Positions 1 to 11,300 of a stretch of DNA of 64,000 nt are shown one piece after another; the first letter of the stretch is position 1; the number at the start of each line of letters is the position of its first letter. The notes under the pieces were generated by a model that ran no database searches, was not told the origin of the DNA, and worked only from the letters and a program-made list of their open reading frames with translations. The stretch is from Trifolium pratense. Lineage: Eukaryota; Streptophyta; Magnoliopsida; Fabales; Fabaceae. Position numbers and translations under genes: made by a program. The DNA lies in NCBI RefSeq assembly GCF_020283565.1, contig NC_060062.1:27712251-27776250 (forward strand), given 5' to 3'.

Positions 1-530
1 GCTTTGGGTTCAAAAGCGTCGTTCTTCTGAAACTGGCTGTTTTGGTGTTCTTGCGCTTTTCGTTTCTGTGATGTTCCAGGTCTGTTGAAATCTGCAGGTC
101 TCAAGGCTTCAGGACTGCTTTAGTCTGGTACAGGCTTCTTATCCATTTATGTTCTTGTGACTGTTCTCGGATTGTTTTGTTCGAAAGAACTGTTATGCCC
201 CCTGCTTATTCAGGGGGTTGTTGGCACGTGGTTCTGGTTCCGTGTTGGCAGTTGGTCCATTCGCTAAGTTTTGAACCCTTTTTTATCTTGGTGATGCTCT
301 CAATCTTCATCTTTTTTTGTAAATTGGTTTCGCGCCCGTACGCGGGTTCGCTGGGTTGCGCTCGTGATGAGTGTTTGTATTGTTATGAATGATTAGGGCT
401 ATTCGACCTGGTTTTGTTTATTCACGGTGTATTCCCATTTGGTTATAACTGGGTCAGGTTTAATGTCCACCGGTCTCTGTATCTTTAGTTTTTTATTTAA
501 TATATTTATTTTTTTGCTTAAAAAAAAGTT
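1..530 (+). mobile_element. Possible LINE-type 3' end
   Basis: The stretch reads like the 3' tail of a plant L1-type LINE: pyrimidine-rich DNA, then a phrase ending in ctgtatctttagtttttt, an AT-rich tail and an A run near 520. No reverse transcriptase or RNase H coding sequence is visible, because the body would lie before the window. The short ORF at 177-392 matches nothing I know and I do not call it a gene. The identification rests on general resemblance only. Confidence 0.25.
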
Positions 531-779
531 CACACTAGTAAAAATTGTATTTTTACAAGTTATTTTATCATAAATTACCTTGACAAACTTATAATAATAC
601 ATAAAAACTGCATAAACTGTTTGCATAACTCAAAAATAAGCTAATCCAAACATGCTCTTAGTGTTTATGGTTAAGATTATTTATTCCTAAAAAATTGTGT
701 TACAAAATTCAAATCCAAATTTTGTCTTTCTAATTTTTTTAATTTTTGTTTGGTCAAGTGTCTTCCCAGTTCCCAAACT

Positions 780-1200
780 TATACTCCCCGTCCCAAATTA
801 TAAGAAGAAAAAAAAAACCACATTTATTAAGAAAAATCAAATCATTACAATTTGGTGTATGTATTTTTGTATTTTTTTTTAAATAGGTTCATGGGAATAT
901 GTACAAATAATTTTCATTGACTTTTTTTTGTTAATTAGTTTAGTGGTTAAAATTTCACTTTTTCAATGTGAAATAGTGGGAGTACCGGGATTCGAACTTC
1001 GGTATATGTATTTTACATGCAATGTCCCAACCAATTGAGCTATGCTCACGGAGACATTTTCATTTATTATTGCTTATTGATAAAAGTGAAGAGAGAAAAT
1101 TCAATGCAATTTCTATTTAATTTTATGAGAATAAATAGAAAAAAATTTTAGAAAAGAGAAATTTTAGTTTTTCTCTATTATAATTTGGGACAAAGAAATT
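780..1200. repeat. Degraded Stowaway-like MITE ends around a SINE
   Basis: A left end with CTCCCCGTCCCAAATTATAAG character near 785 is mirrored by TATAATTTGGGAC near 1180, in inverted orientation. These resemble Stowaway-type (Tc1/mariner) termini. A tRNA-derived SINE lies between them. The ends are diverged and no clear target duplication is seen. Confidence 0.35.
976..1055 (-). mobile_element. tRNA-derived SINE head
   Basis: Read on the minus strand, this segment has a pol III A box (TAGCTCAATTGG) and a B box (AGTTCGAATCCC) at tRNA-like spacing. There is no acceptor-stem pairing or clover leaf, so it is a SINE head and not a tRNA gene. It is related to the copies near 3763 and 4251. Confidence 0.55.
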
Positions 1201-1254
1201 GAAATTTTTTCTCGTAAATTGAAACAGGTGAATATAGTGGCAATTGACTAAACT

Positions 1255-1415
1255 ACAACAATCGTTAGTTGGTTTAGTGGTGATTGGCGCTGAACTTGGA
1301 AGGGAGGACCGCAGTTTGATCCCCCGCAACAACGATCGGGAGGAGGCTGAAACCACTTGATGTCAGAACTGACCCCCGAACCAGATTAAACTGGAGGTGA
1401 CAACAAAAAAAACTA
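1255..1415 (+). mobile_element. SINE, second family
   Basis: A tRNA-like head (TTTAGTGGTGATTGG as A box, GTTTGATCCC as B box) is followed by a body with GATCGGGAGGAGGCTG and CTGACCCCCGAACC, and then an A-rich tail (caacaaaaaaaac). This resembles a SINE family common in legume genomes. It appears complete from head to tail. Confidence 0.65.
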
Positions 1416-1559
1416 CACCATTATTTGTTTTTATTGTTCAACTCTCGTTTAACAAAAAGGTCTTGACAAGGGTCCTAAAAACTCTCGTGTAAACTAGTAC
1501 CTATTCCTTTTGCCATGTACTTTATGCAAAAGGCAACTCTCGATAATGAAAAGTTCATA

Positions 1560-1750
1560 GGCTTAAATGCAGTTTTGATCCCCCTATTTTAGATTTTTTG
1601 TACTTTTGGTCCCCCACTTCATTTTGAGATGAAGGGGGGACCAAAAGTACAAAAAATATAAAATAGGAGGATTGGAAAGTTGGTTTTTGAAATAGGGGGA
1701 CCAAAACTTCAAAAAATTCAAAATAGAGGGATCAAAACTGCATTTAAACC
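1560..1750. repeat. Inverted-repeat MITE
   Basis: The ends GGCTTAAATGCAGTTTTG and CAAAACTGCATTTAAACC are inverted copies, and the inside repeats the 'ggggaccaaaagt' phrase in both orientations. It is a non-coding, non-autonomous element of a type that recurs in this window near 3610-3740 and 4090-4230. Confidence 0.65.
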
Positions 1751-2640
1751 AAGACCATATAATGAAAAGTCATGAACCACACAACCCAAATAAACTTCAT
1801 TTCTAGAGGACAGTGTCCTGGATACCCCAAACTCTTGACATTAAATACATTCACATTTCAATCTGCTTTTATGTTTTTGACTTTGCAATTGAAACTTTGC
1901 TATTGGAACATCAGGCTTACATACATTGATTGGGTTAGCGGGACAGTTGGAGAGTCATTCACATTAAACTTAGAACAATCATATAATTGAGTTGGACATC
2001 ACATTTTTATTTAAAATCTTAAGGTATTAGGTTTTTGGTCCTCTAATGACACAAGAAAAACGGTTCAACAAACATCAGCCGCCCCTTCAACCCTAGTTTT
2101 CTCATTTTCATCCTTCATCAAAGAGGGGTGGTTTTTTGTTCAAAGTTTTACCTAAAATCACCCATCTAAATTATTTTTTCTTTTCTTTTCGTTTAAATAA
2201 GTGATTTTAACATATATTTAATGTTTTTTCTTTGTGATTTCGTCATCTTAGTGCGACATTGTGTTGGACGTCGTCTTGTTGCGGCAATTTGTTTTCCCGT
2301 CTTGGTGCGGTGTTTGATCGTAGATTCATCCTTTTTAATTTTAACGAAATTGAATTTGTATTATTCTAGTATATTCAATCAATTTGAATGAATAAATGTC
2401 GATTTTAATAATAAAAAAAAGGTTTATGGATCATCTCATTTATAAAGTACTCGACCTCCACTTTTCTAATCAATATAAGCCTTAATTCACCTCACCGCAA
2501 GTGAGTCATTCAACTATTTATGCTCCCTCTCAAGCGAAACGCAAAGAAGAATGGAGAACCTTGGTTGTGTTTTTTGTTTTACTATATTCCTCAGTTAGTA
2601 CTTAGGGTTCACCCTTTTCAATTTAGCCCCAATTTATTTT
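1751..2640. other. No gene recognised
   Basis: AT-rich sequence with short ORFs only. I see no splice-consistent coding potential and no clear element boundaries. Confidence 0.5.
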
Positions 2641-3196
2641 AGGCTTAATTGCACATTTGGTCCCTTATCTTTTAAAAGTTTCAAATTGGTCTCTTATCTT
2701 TTTTTACGTTTAATAAGTTAGTCTCACCCATCAATTTTTTGACTAACGCCGTTAGATGTGGACACGTGGCAAGCGAAAATTACACTACAAGAAATTTGAC
2801 TTATAGCAACGGCAAATATCCGTATGTAAAAGTCCACAACTTAATTTTACTTATAGCAATGACAAATGTTCGTAGGTAAAAGTCAGATTAACCCTTGATA
2901 GTTGTCAGATTAACCCAATGGCTTGAATTCATGGAGAGGATCGAAAGTTATTGGATCTGCTTTCTCTTTCTTGATAGTTGTGACTTTTACCTACGGATAT
3001 TTGCCATTGCTATAAGTCAAATTTGTTTTCCGTTTGCCACGTGTCCACATCTAACGGCGCTAGTCAAAAAATTGACGGGAGGGACTAACTTATTGAACGG
3101 AAGAAAAGATAAGGGACCAATTTGAAACTTTTAAAAGATAAGTGACCAACTTGAAACCTAAAATAAAGATAAGGGAGCAAATGTGCAATTAAGCCT
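2641..3196. repeat. Inverted-repeat element, about 0.55 kb
   Basis: The left end AGGCTTAATTGCACATTTGG and the right end CAAATGTGCAATTAAGCCT are inverted copies. The arms continue inward through 'ggtcccttatctttt' and 'cgttagatgtggacacgtgg', matched by 'ccacgtgtccacatctaacg' on the other side. The arms are interrupted by a second element at about 2783-3024. Non-coding. Confidence 0.65.
2783..3024. mobile_element. CACTA-like MITE nested in the inverted-repeat element
   Basis: It starts CACTACAAGAAATTTGACTT, a CACTA-type terminus, and ends with the inverse of the same subterminal sequence (AAGTCAAATTT near 3024). The terminal CTTGTAGTG on the right is missing, so the element is truncated or was excised imprecisely. 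Subterminal phrases such as 'acggatatttgcc' occur inverted. Confidence 0.5.
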
Positions 3197-3269
3197 TTAT
3201 TTTATAATTATTTAAAAGTTTATTTTATTTGTTTTATAATTATTTAATTGTTTGAAATTATATTTGTTA

Positions 3270-3541
3270 TCCTTACAATCAGTTTGCGAATGAAATTGTT
3301 AGCATCCTTCAATTGCATAATAGAGACTGAAGTGTAGCTATTAATCACACGAATGCGTGCGCTGATATTTTGGCAAAGATGGGGGCTAACTCTGTTTCCC
3401 CTATTGTGAAGTTCGAAGTTTTTCCTATTGAGTTGTCTAACATCCTCCTTGCTGATGCTTTAGGAGTTGCTTTTGTTAGAGAGTAGCCTTTTCTTTTGGT
3501 TTTTGTTTTCATTTGTTCTCTCTTGTAACAAAAAAAAACAT
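3270..3541 (+). pseudogene. LINE RNase H C-terminus and 3' end
   Basis: Positions 3341-3486 translate in one frame to the C-terminus of an L1-type LINE RNase H domain: HTNACADILAKMGAN, then a short tail ending FVRE and a stop codon. The pattern 'H..N..AD.LAK.GA' is typical of the last RNase H motif of plant LINEs. A pyrimidine-rich 3' UTR and an A run (aacaaaaaaaaaca) follow. It is a strongly 5'-truncated copy and carries no other LINE domains. Confidence 0.7.
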
Positions 3542-3762
3542 TTAGTAATGTGTAATCCTAGTTTGTCCATGGTATTGCACATCATTGTTATTCATGCCAA
3601 CTAGTTATAAAATGGGATGGGGGGACCAAAAGTGCAAAAAAAAAAAATCAAAATAGAGGGACAACAATGTTTGATTTTAAATTAAGGGGATCAAAATCGG
3701 GGATCTTACAAAATAGGGGACCAAAATGCAATTAAGCCTAAAATAAATGCACATCGTATACA

Positions 3763-3855
3763 TCCCTATAAGCATAGTTAATTGATAGGGACATTGCATT
3801 ATATATGTATGGCTGAAGTTCAAAATTCGATCATCCCATTTATTTACCTTAGAAG
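3763..3855 (+). mobile_element. SINE head in duplication copy 1
   Basis: A diverged tRNA-derived head (GCATAGTTAATTGATAGGGAC) is followed by a degraded B box. It is the counterpart of the better-kept SINE at 4251-4368. Confidence 0.45.
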
Positions 3856-4250
3856 GTGGAATTTCTAACAATAATGCTACGACTTGGAACACATGATGAG
3901 ATTAACAACTTATAATATATGTGAAGACTATTTTGCAAAAATAAAATTAATCTACAAGTTTCATGTTTAAATGTATTTTCTTTATTTTATAATTATTTAA
4001 TTGTTTGTAATTATATTTGTCATTAAAAAAATACATTCGCTGATGTCCTAATTTGCCTATAGTACTGTCACATCATTGTTTTTCATGCCAGCTAGTTAAA
4101 AATGGGTTGGGGGGACCAAAAGTGCAAAGAAAAATCAAAATAGGGAGACGTGAATGTTTGATTTTAAAATAGTGAATCAAAATCGGGAATCTTGCAAAAT
4201 AGGGGATCAAAAGTACAATTAAGCATAAAATAAACGCACTTCATATACAT

Positions 4251-4368
4251 CCCCGTAAGTGTAGCTCAATTGGTAGGAACATTGCATTATATATGTAGGG
4301 GTTGGGATTCAAATCCTGATCATAGGGTGGAATTTTTAGCCAATGGAATAATTGACAAAAAAAAAAAA
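4251..4368 (+). mobile_element. SINE with A tail
   Basis: A box TAGCTCAATTGG, B box GGGATTCAAATCC, a short body and a run of 12 A at about 4357-4368. Full-length SINE of the same family as 976-1055. Confidence 0.6.
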
Positions 4369-4437
4369 TGCACTTCATATACTTTTTCCTTAACACAAAT
4401 AATGCTACTTGGAACGAGATTGACAGCTTATAAAATA

Positions 4438-5020
4438 GAGATTTACTTTTCCCACCCTACCAGTTACTCGAGCGTCATACGAGTTTCCCATTTTACTCTT
4501 CCGCTACTTAAGTATCGGACATGTAAAAAATGAGTAATTTTTGAGTTAAAAGCACCCAACCAAAATTTTTATAACATCCGCTACTTAAGTAGCGGACGTT
4601 ATAAAAATCTTGGTAGGGTGTTTTTAACTCAAAAAAATCTCATTTTTATAACGTCTAATACTTAAGTATCGGATCTAAAATCTCACATTTGAAGTACAAC
4701 TTTCATACATAAAACACAAAGTCTCACATTTGAGTACAACTTTCATAATATAAACCAAAAAGTCTCACATTTGAATTACAACTTTCATATACAAAAGTTA
4801 CTAAAATGAGAAATTTTTATAACATCCGCTACTTAAGTAGTGGGCGTTATAAAAATCTTTGTAGGGTGTGAGATCACAACTGGTTCAAAAACTAAAGAAT
4901 TTTAACACGTCCGTCACTTAAATGCCTGACAGTATTTCGTGACCTAAGTAGCAGACATGGGTAGTATGGTAATTTCGTAGGGCGCGCCCCAGAATCAGTA
5001 GAGTGACAAAAGTAAAACTC
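4438..5020. mobile_element. Mutator-type MITE with 9-bp target duplication
   Basis: The 583-bp element begins GAGATTTACTTTTCCCACCC and ends with the inverse (…GACAAAAGTAAAACTC). It is flanked by a perfect 9-bp direct repeat TATAAAATA at 4429-4437 and 5021-5029, the length expected for Mutator-like insertions. Inside are repeated palindromes of the form CCGCTACTTAAGTAGCGG. Non-coding. It interrupts copy 2 of the tandem duplication and so is younger than it. Confidence 0.75.
4677..4795. repeat. Three-copy minisatellite inside the MITE
   Basis: The phrase TCTCACATTTGA(A)GTACAACTTTCATA occurs three times at roughly 50-bp spacing, with small differences in the linker. Confidence 0.6.
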
Positions 5021-5066
5021 TATAAAATATGCGAAGACTCATTCACCTCTTTCGGTTTAAATGTGT

Positions 5067-7803
5067 TGTCTTAGGAGGTTATTGAATTAGAATTTCAAGA
5101 AATTTTAAAAGACTTTTTATGATAAAAAATCTTGTGGTATTGAATCAAGACTTTTACAAAGTTTTAATAAATCTTGTGGTATTCAATTAAGACAATAATT
5201 TTGTTTTTCAGGACAACGAAATCCGTCGGTATTCGATTAAGATTTGTTATGACTTATAAAATGTCTATTGGTATTAAAAAGTATACAAATTTCAATGGAT
5301 TTCTATAAGATAGGAGTTTTCTTCTTCCTAATAAAGGATTTCAAGACTTTCTCAACCCTCTTAAAGACTTTTTTGCCGTTGCTTTTCTTTCACCAAAATT
5401 TGTTATTGCTCACGGTACATTAGACGATAGGATTGTGTTCATAGACTATTGTTTTCGTCCGATCCTTCCAACTACTGTTATGCTACAGTTTTCATACATA
5501 TTCAGCAATCATGGGTTCACATATACACACAATATATATATATTCAACGATCATGTGTTCACATATACACACACACTTCACATATACATATTCAACAGTC
5601 ATGTGTTCATACATACACATATGATGAAGTTAGGCCAAACAATTTTTGACTTTTCTACTCCTTAATAAAAAAGTTAGGCCAAACAATTTTTTTTAAAAGT
5701 ACTTAATTGAAAAAGTAGCTTATTATATGTGTGTTAAATATGCTAATTAAGTACTTTGAATAAAGTTAATCTATAGAACTTTTTCTAACAAATATTAGCT
5801 TCTCGGTGGTTACCTTCCTTCGATTCCCACCTGAGACAGTTGAATTGGTATTTTAAATATTTATTGTTTTATAATTTTTTTTTGGTTACATATTGTTTTT
5901 ATAATTCTAACATGTATATATATCCTGCCTGCGTAATTATTTTTTTGTTGTGATTAATCTACTTATTTATTAAGAAAAACACTACTCATCATCAGTCATC
6001 ATCATTAGTAAAAAAAATCAGTCATCTTCGTATTGTTTCTTCATTAGTCAAATTAATAACCATAACCATTTTTGTTCAATTTTTTGCTAAATATTGGGAG
6101 CAATATTTTTGTTAAATTAACTACCAAATTATGATCACTATATCAGAGCTAAAGTTTATTGTTAAGAAAATCAAACATTTTGTAAGAATATGTTGTCAAA
6201 AAAAAATATTGTGAAAAAATAGCTTCTAAAACAAAAAGAGAAAATAAAATCACCAAACAACTTTAGCTTTATTTTTAAAGTTATTCTTTTTAACTTTAAG
6301 TTCAAAGTAACTTTTACTATAAAAAAAAGTTAGGTCAAACGGTATCTAAGTTTTTTCTGTGCTTCAAACCTTTGATAATAATTCTTCAACAATTTATAAA
6401 ACGACTCATTTGAAATCTTAATAATCCATAAAGTCCTTTGAAATCTTAAAAATCTATGATATGAATCCATTAAATCTTATGCCAAAAATCCTGATTGTAA
6501 AAAGACTTAAAATTGTCTTTTAAAATCTCACAAAGTCAAGATAATTTCACAAAATCTTTTAAAATCTTCAAGATTTTTTATTTTTTTTTGGCCAAAATAG
6601 TCTCAAAATCTCAATTCAATACATTTCTTGTCTATGGGTAGCATAATAACAAACAAAAGTTATAAAACTAAGGGGGTGTATTAGATTGAGATTTCGAAAG
6701 ACTATTTTGGCAAAAAAAATCTTGAAGATTTTAAAAGACTTTGTGAGATTATATTGATTTTATAAGATTTTAAAAGATTCTTTACAATCAAGATTCTTAA
6801 TACAAGAATTTGTGAGATTTTATAACAAGACTTTTGAGATTTCAAAGAACTTCATGGATTTTTAAAATTTAAATGACTCAATAAATTCAATACAAATTTC
6901 TTCTAAAAATATAATTAATCAATCAATCATTCCTTAAAATACATCAAGGACATAATATAAACAAATAAAATTATAAAAGTGAATAAAAAAATGATAAATA
7001 AATTAAAATGTTTAAATAAAGAAAATAAAAATGGTTCTAATAATAATAACACAAAAAAGAAAAAAAAATTAACGTTTTAACAAAAAAAAAATTGAAGAAA
7101 AATCAACATCATATTTATTTTTTACGGTAAGAAAAAAAGAAAAACATCATGTTTTTGTGCATATGTAATCGATATTTGAATAAAGAAACAAATGGATCAA
7201 CGATATCGTGTTGATGTGATGATTAACGTTTCAATCATATGCTATATATGTTAGGGTTCTTAACAATGATATCCGGTGATTGAATCATGTTCCTGTAGTT
7301 TTTATTTGTGTGGACATATAATAACCTCAAGGTTTAACCATATATATATATATAGCAGCATAAACAATCAAGGATACAGGTATGCATAAAAATCGATGAA
7401 CTTGATTGTAGTCTGCCTGTAAGTGGTAGAAAAAAAAATTTTGAAAAATTATAAAAGGTATGAAGGGTTTGAGTGTGTTTTTTTTTTTTTAAAAAAACTT
7501 TGAGTGAGATTGTTGGATTGGTGTTTTATGTGTATTTTTAACTAAAAAGTCTTTCAAAATCCATTCCACAAGAAAATCCATCAAAATCTATAGACTTTTG
7601 AATACCAACGGACATTTTAAAAATACTAAGAAATCTTAATTGAATACCAACAGATTTTGTTGACTTAAAACAAAATCTTAATTGTCTTAATAGAATACCA
7701 CAAGATTTATTTAACTTTTGTAAAAGTCTTGATTAAATACCACAAGATTTTTTATCATAAAAGAGTCTTTTAAAATCCTTTGAAATCTCACTCCAATACA
7801 CCT
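5067..7803. repeat. Two inverted, facing copies of a TIR element (2.7-kb quasi-palindrome)
   Basis: Four related blocks of about 240 bp each start with a terminus like GGTGTATTRGATTGAGATTT. They lie at 5067 (+), ending 6632 (-), at 6671 (+) and ending 7803 (-). The outer pair matches each other best, as does the central pair. This fits two copies of one element inserted head to head about 40 bp apart. No transposase reading frame is visible. No clear target duplication was found at the outer ends. Between the blocks the sequence is AT-rich and non-coding. Confidence 0.6.
5497..5622. repeat. Minisatellite, about three copies
   Basis: The unit 'tattcaaCRatcatgtgttcacatatacacac' recurs three times with variable CA/TA spacers. 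The two overlapping short ORFs here are by-products of the repeat. Confidence 0.6.
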
Positions 7804-8396
7804 CCTAAAATTTTGAGGTGACCACATAAAGACAATAAAGCATCTCGTAAAGTACAACTCAATGAATAACTAAGGGATAATTATATGCATGCCCTAATTA
7901 AAATTTGGGATTCCACACTTCTCCTTATTTAAATATGAATCTAATCTAGACTACTAGATAAAAAAATAAAAAATCAAGACAAGCAAAACATTATTTTTAT
8001 TATTTCAATCCAATTTGAATGACAATAAATATTTAGAGTTTAAAGGACACCCACTCTCAATGTAAATTAATTTTACACCGACAACCAATATAAATGGTTC
8101 AACCTTCTAGGTCATATCAAGAAAGTGGTGTTAAGTGGGCGACGTAGCGGAAAACATGATTGTGATTATTTGAAATTATTTTATATTATCAGTGCATCTT
8201 TTTCTCAAATATTTAACCATCAAATTTTGAACATCAATTATTCTTTAGTAAAACTATATGAAATTATATATTATTACATTATTCAATCAAATAAGGGAAC
8301 ATACATAACAAAGCTGAGCATGTAAAAAGGAAACATGTATGTATAGGTAACAGGAGTGCCTATCCTAAGTATGATGAGAGCCAAACCAAAAGCATT
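7804..8396. other. Intergenic DNA and 3' flank of the BTB gene
   Basis: No coding signal. The part next to 8396 should hold the 3' UTR of the minus-strand BTB gene, but no polyadenylation site could be fixed. Confidence 0.4.
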
Positions 8397-11300
8397 TTAG
8401 AGGAAGTAGCCATAAAGTTCCAAGTAACAAATACAGAAGTTCCAAGGGTTAGTAGCATCGGTAGTAGGTCCTGTGAGAACAACCCGAAAATATCTAAAGG
8501 GAAGCAGGGCGTTGGGACCAACTATAGGCCAAGATGCAAACTGACCAGGTTTGCATACTGTCCTATCATTTTCATGGACCCTCAAGTCTCGCCAGTTCTT
8601 TCCATCCACCGAGCCCTGATATTGATAATTTCACACAATATTAATATATTATAGAGTCCTAAACTCGTGGTTGTGTAAGACACTTGTTATGGAATCAAGA
8701 AAAAAGAAAGACTTATTAAAAGGCAAAGCCTTTAATATAAGATTTATTTAAACGACTTGTTAAACCACTTTTACAATAACATCAGATAAAATGGTATGGT
8801 ATCACATTCAAAATTAATTTAGACAGACAATGTAAAACGTTTTTAGTTACGTATCCAATGAAAAGACAACATAATGCCACTTTGCTATAAAATATCTATA
8901 TAATGACATGCAATTTGATGCATGTGTAAAAGAGTTTTACACGGTGATAGTATATAGAAAATAAATTAATGCTTTTCATTTTTTTATTGCAACACCAATC
9001 CGTTAATATCTCCTTTCAACTGAACAACGCAGCCAATCATCCACATAGCAGAGATTATGTACCTGAATATTCCAACATCTCGGAAAGGCCTTGGAGCCAT
9101 CCTGCCTCATGGTATAGAAGTTGCACATAAGCTGAAATAAATAAAAATAAAAAACTTTTCTTGATCAGATGCCCGATTCCAAACTAACAAAAATGGTCTA
9201 CTCATTGAGTTGTAATTATAATTTCAATACTTCATTTATGACTTGGTCATTAATCATCAAAGTGAAAGTTTTACTTTGCAGCCGAGTAAATTTGATGTTT
9301 TTCTTCAACTAGATTTTGTTATTGTCACTCAAAAATGATAAATATCCACTTGCTCAAATAGCATGTTATGTACCTGATGATCTTGTCCAAGATCAACCAT
9401 CCACCAGGAACAATTATGTCCATTTTCTACACGAGGCCCAGCGAAACATGTTCCCTGCCATAGCCAAAAGAAGTAATAGGTGCAATCAACGAAATTAATA
9501 GTTTAATAATAAACCACAGTAAATAAATTTAGCATACCTGATACGTTCTCGAGACCAAAACCTTGGGATCAGTGTATCTTGAGTGGGGACTGCTTGCTGT
9601 GATGGTAATTTTCTTTGACTGCCACGATTTTATTTTGACAAGAGAATGTATACAGTTTAAAGACCGCCACATGCAAAAAAGGACTCCTAAAAACTAAAAG
9701 GGGAAAACATAAAGCATGACCTACCTCTGCCAAGAGAGGATTAACCCACTGGTGTTCACCATATGATGTTCCTGCGAAGTACAGAACTCCATGGTCATCC
9801 CCATCACAAATATACTGGAGCTCCTTGTAACTAGACCGTCTATGTTGGAATCTAACACTGCAACCGATGAAAGTAAACTCCAGTTAGGTTTTTTTTTGCG
9901 GGGGCAAGCTAGGGATGGAGATTATAATAATTTCAAAACATACAGCAAGAACTAAAAGAACAAAGACAATGTCCATGACTTGAATCAAAATCAAAATATG
10001 CCTAACTTGGTAGCCAAGTAATCCAATTTTATTTATCATATGGGGGTTGTGCTCATAAGTTTGTTGAATCAGAAAGCAAATACCCAGAAATAGATTCAAA
10101 GGTTTGTAATACAGTAAAAAAGAAAGAATTGCAGATTTTTTTCATTATAAAAAAATCTATAGGTATACACTGCACAGGCTACAATCTAAATTCTGAAAAT
10201 TGGCTCAAAGTACAAAGCATGAGGCCATGTCCACATGAAGAATCTGAGGAGACAAACTATGATGAAGAACTTACTTATTTTCACTTTCTGGCCTTCCCAG
10301 CTCATGCTTAACACAATTTAATGCCTCGTGAACCTGTAAGAATATAAACAATAAAACAATTAATCAAAGATAATATTTACAAAACTGCACTAAATATACT
10401 ACTGAATCAATTGGAATAAGAAAACAAACTTACGAGACTTCTTAGAACAGGAATATGCCTGAAAATGTTGCTATTCTGCATCTGCACATTACAATGGTGT
10501 AATTAGAATAAGAATTTAATGAAACCCTGCTCCTGTAAAATTGGTCATAAGTGTTTGAATGTCGAGTGGGCGAACCTTGTCAAGTAAGGAATGTTGTAGT
10601 AGTGGAAATCGCACAAATGACAGCAAGTCATACACTATCTGAAGCCTCTCCCCAAAAAGAAGCTCAGGTTTTGAATGTATTATTAACTGATCCACCACTT
10701 CCCATCCAAATAACTCTTTTGCATTCATGCCAAACATTAGAATTGCATTGAGAACTTTCTCTTCAGATGTTACTGTCAGATCTGGATGCTGCAACGTTCA
10801 AATATAGATTTGAGAAATTATCAGTCAGTTGCTCAAATTTTACAATAAGGCCTAGTGTGATAGAGTTAGGCAATTTGCTGATGTATAGTAGATTATATCT
10901 ACACTAATATCCAGGTGATTTTCTGTTTTGGCTTTTGCTTAGAGAAACTTAGAACTTCAAATGTGTGAATTGATATTTACATTTCTCAAATCAAACAACT
11001 TAGGTTCAATCCAAATTGCACATGCAGGAATTAACCGAAGTATTATTCCAACTTTGATGGCATATCCACATAAGTAATCCCAGACCTTTATTCTTTATGT
11101 TCTTCTACTCATAAAACTTTTCTGAATTACGTGTAAGCGAAGGAATATGCAGACATCTTTAGAAGATACATTGTCATTTAATTATATTCCTTGGATTTAA
11201 CATCAAATTCAACAAATGGAGCAACTTTAAGAGAAACACACCTTAATGATATTGAAGAAAGTTGTATCATCTAACAAAACAAAGTCATTACTGGCACTGA

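Larger units (their letters stand above)
3540..5065. repeat. Diverged tandem duplication (copy 1 about 3540-3960, copy 2 about 4010-5065)
   Basis: Both copies run in the same order: 'tcatgccaRctagtt', a 'ggggggaccaaaagtgca' block, 'gggaTcaaaatcgggRatctt', a SINE head, 'aataatgctac', then '..gcgaagact...ggtttaaatgt'. Flanking 'ttataattatttaattgtttg' precedes both (about 3230 and 3985). Copy 2 holds an extra insertion at 4438-5020. Confidence 0.6.

Noticed and set aside
177..392. 71-aa ORF with hydrophobic stretches
   Set aside because: No family, no promoter or splice context, and it lies in LINE-like 3' DNA.
4251..4340. Possible tRNA gene (A and B boxes, tRNA-like head)
   Set aside because: No acceptor or anticodon stem can be paired and an A tail follows; it is a SINE. 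The same applies to 976-1055.
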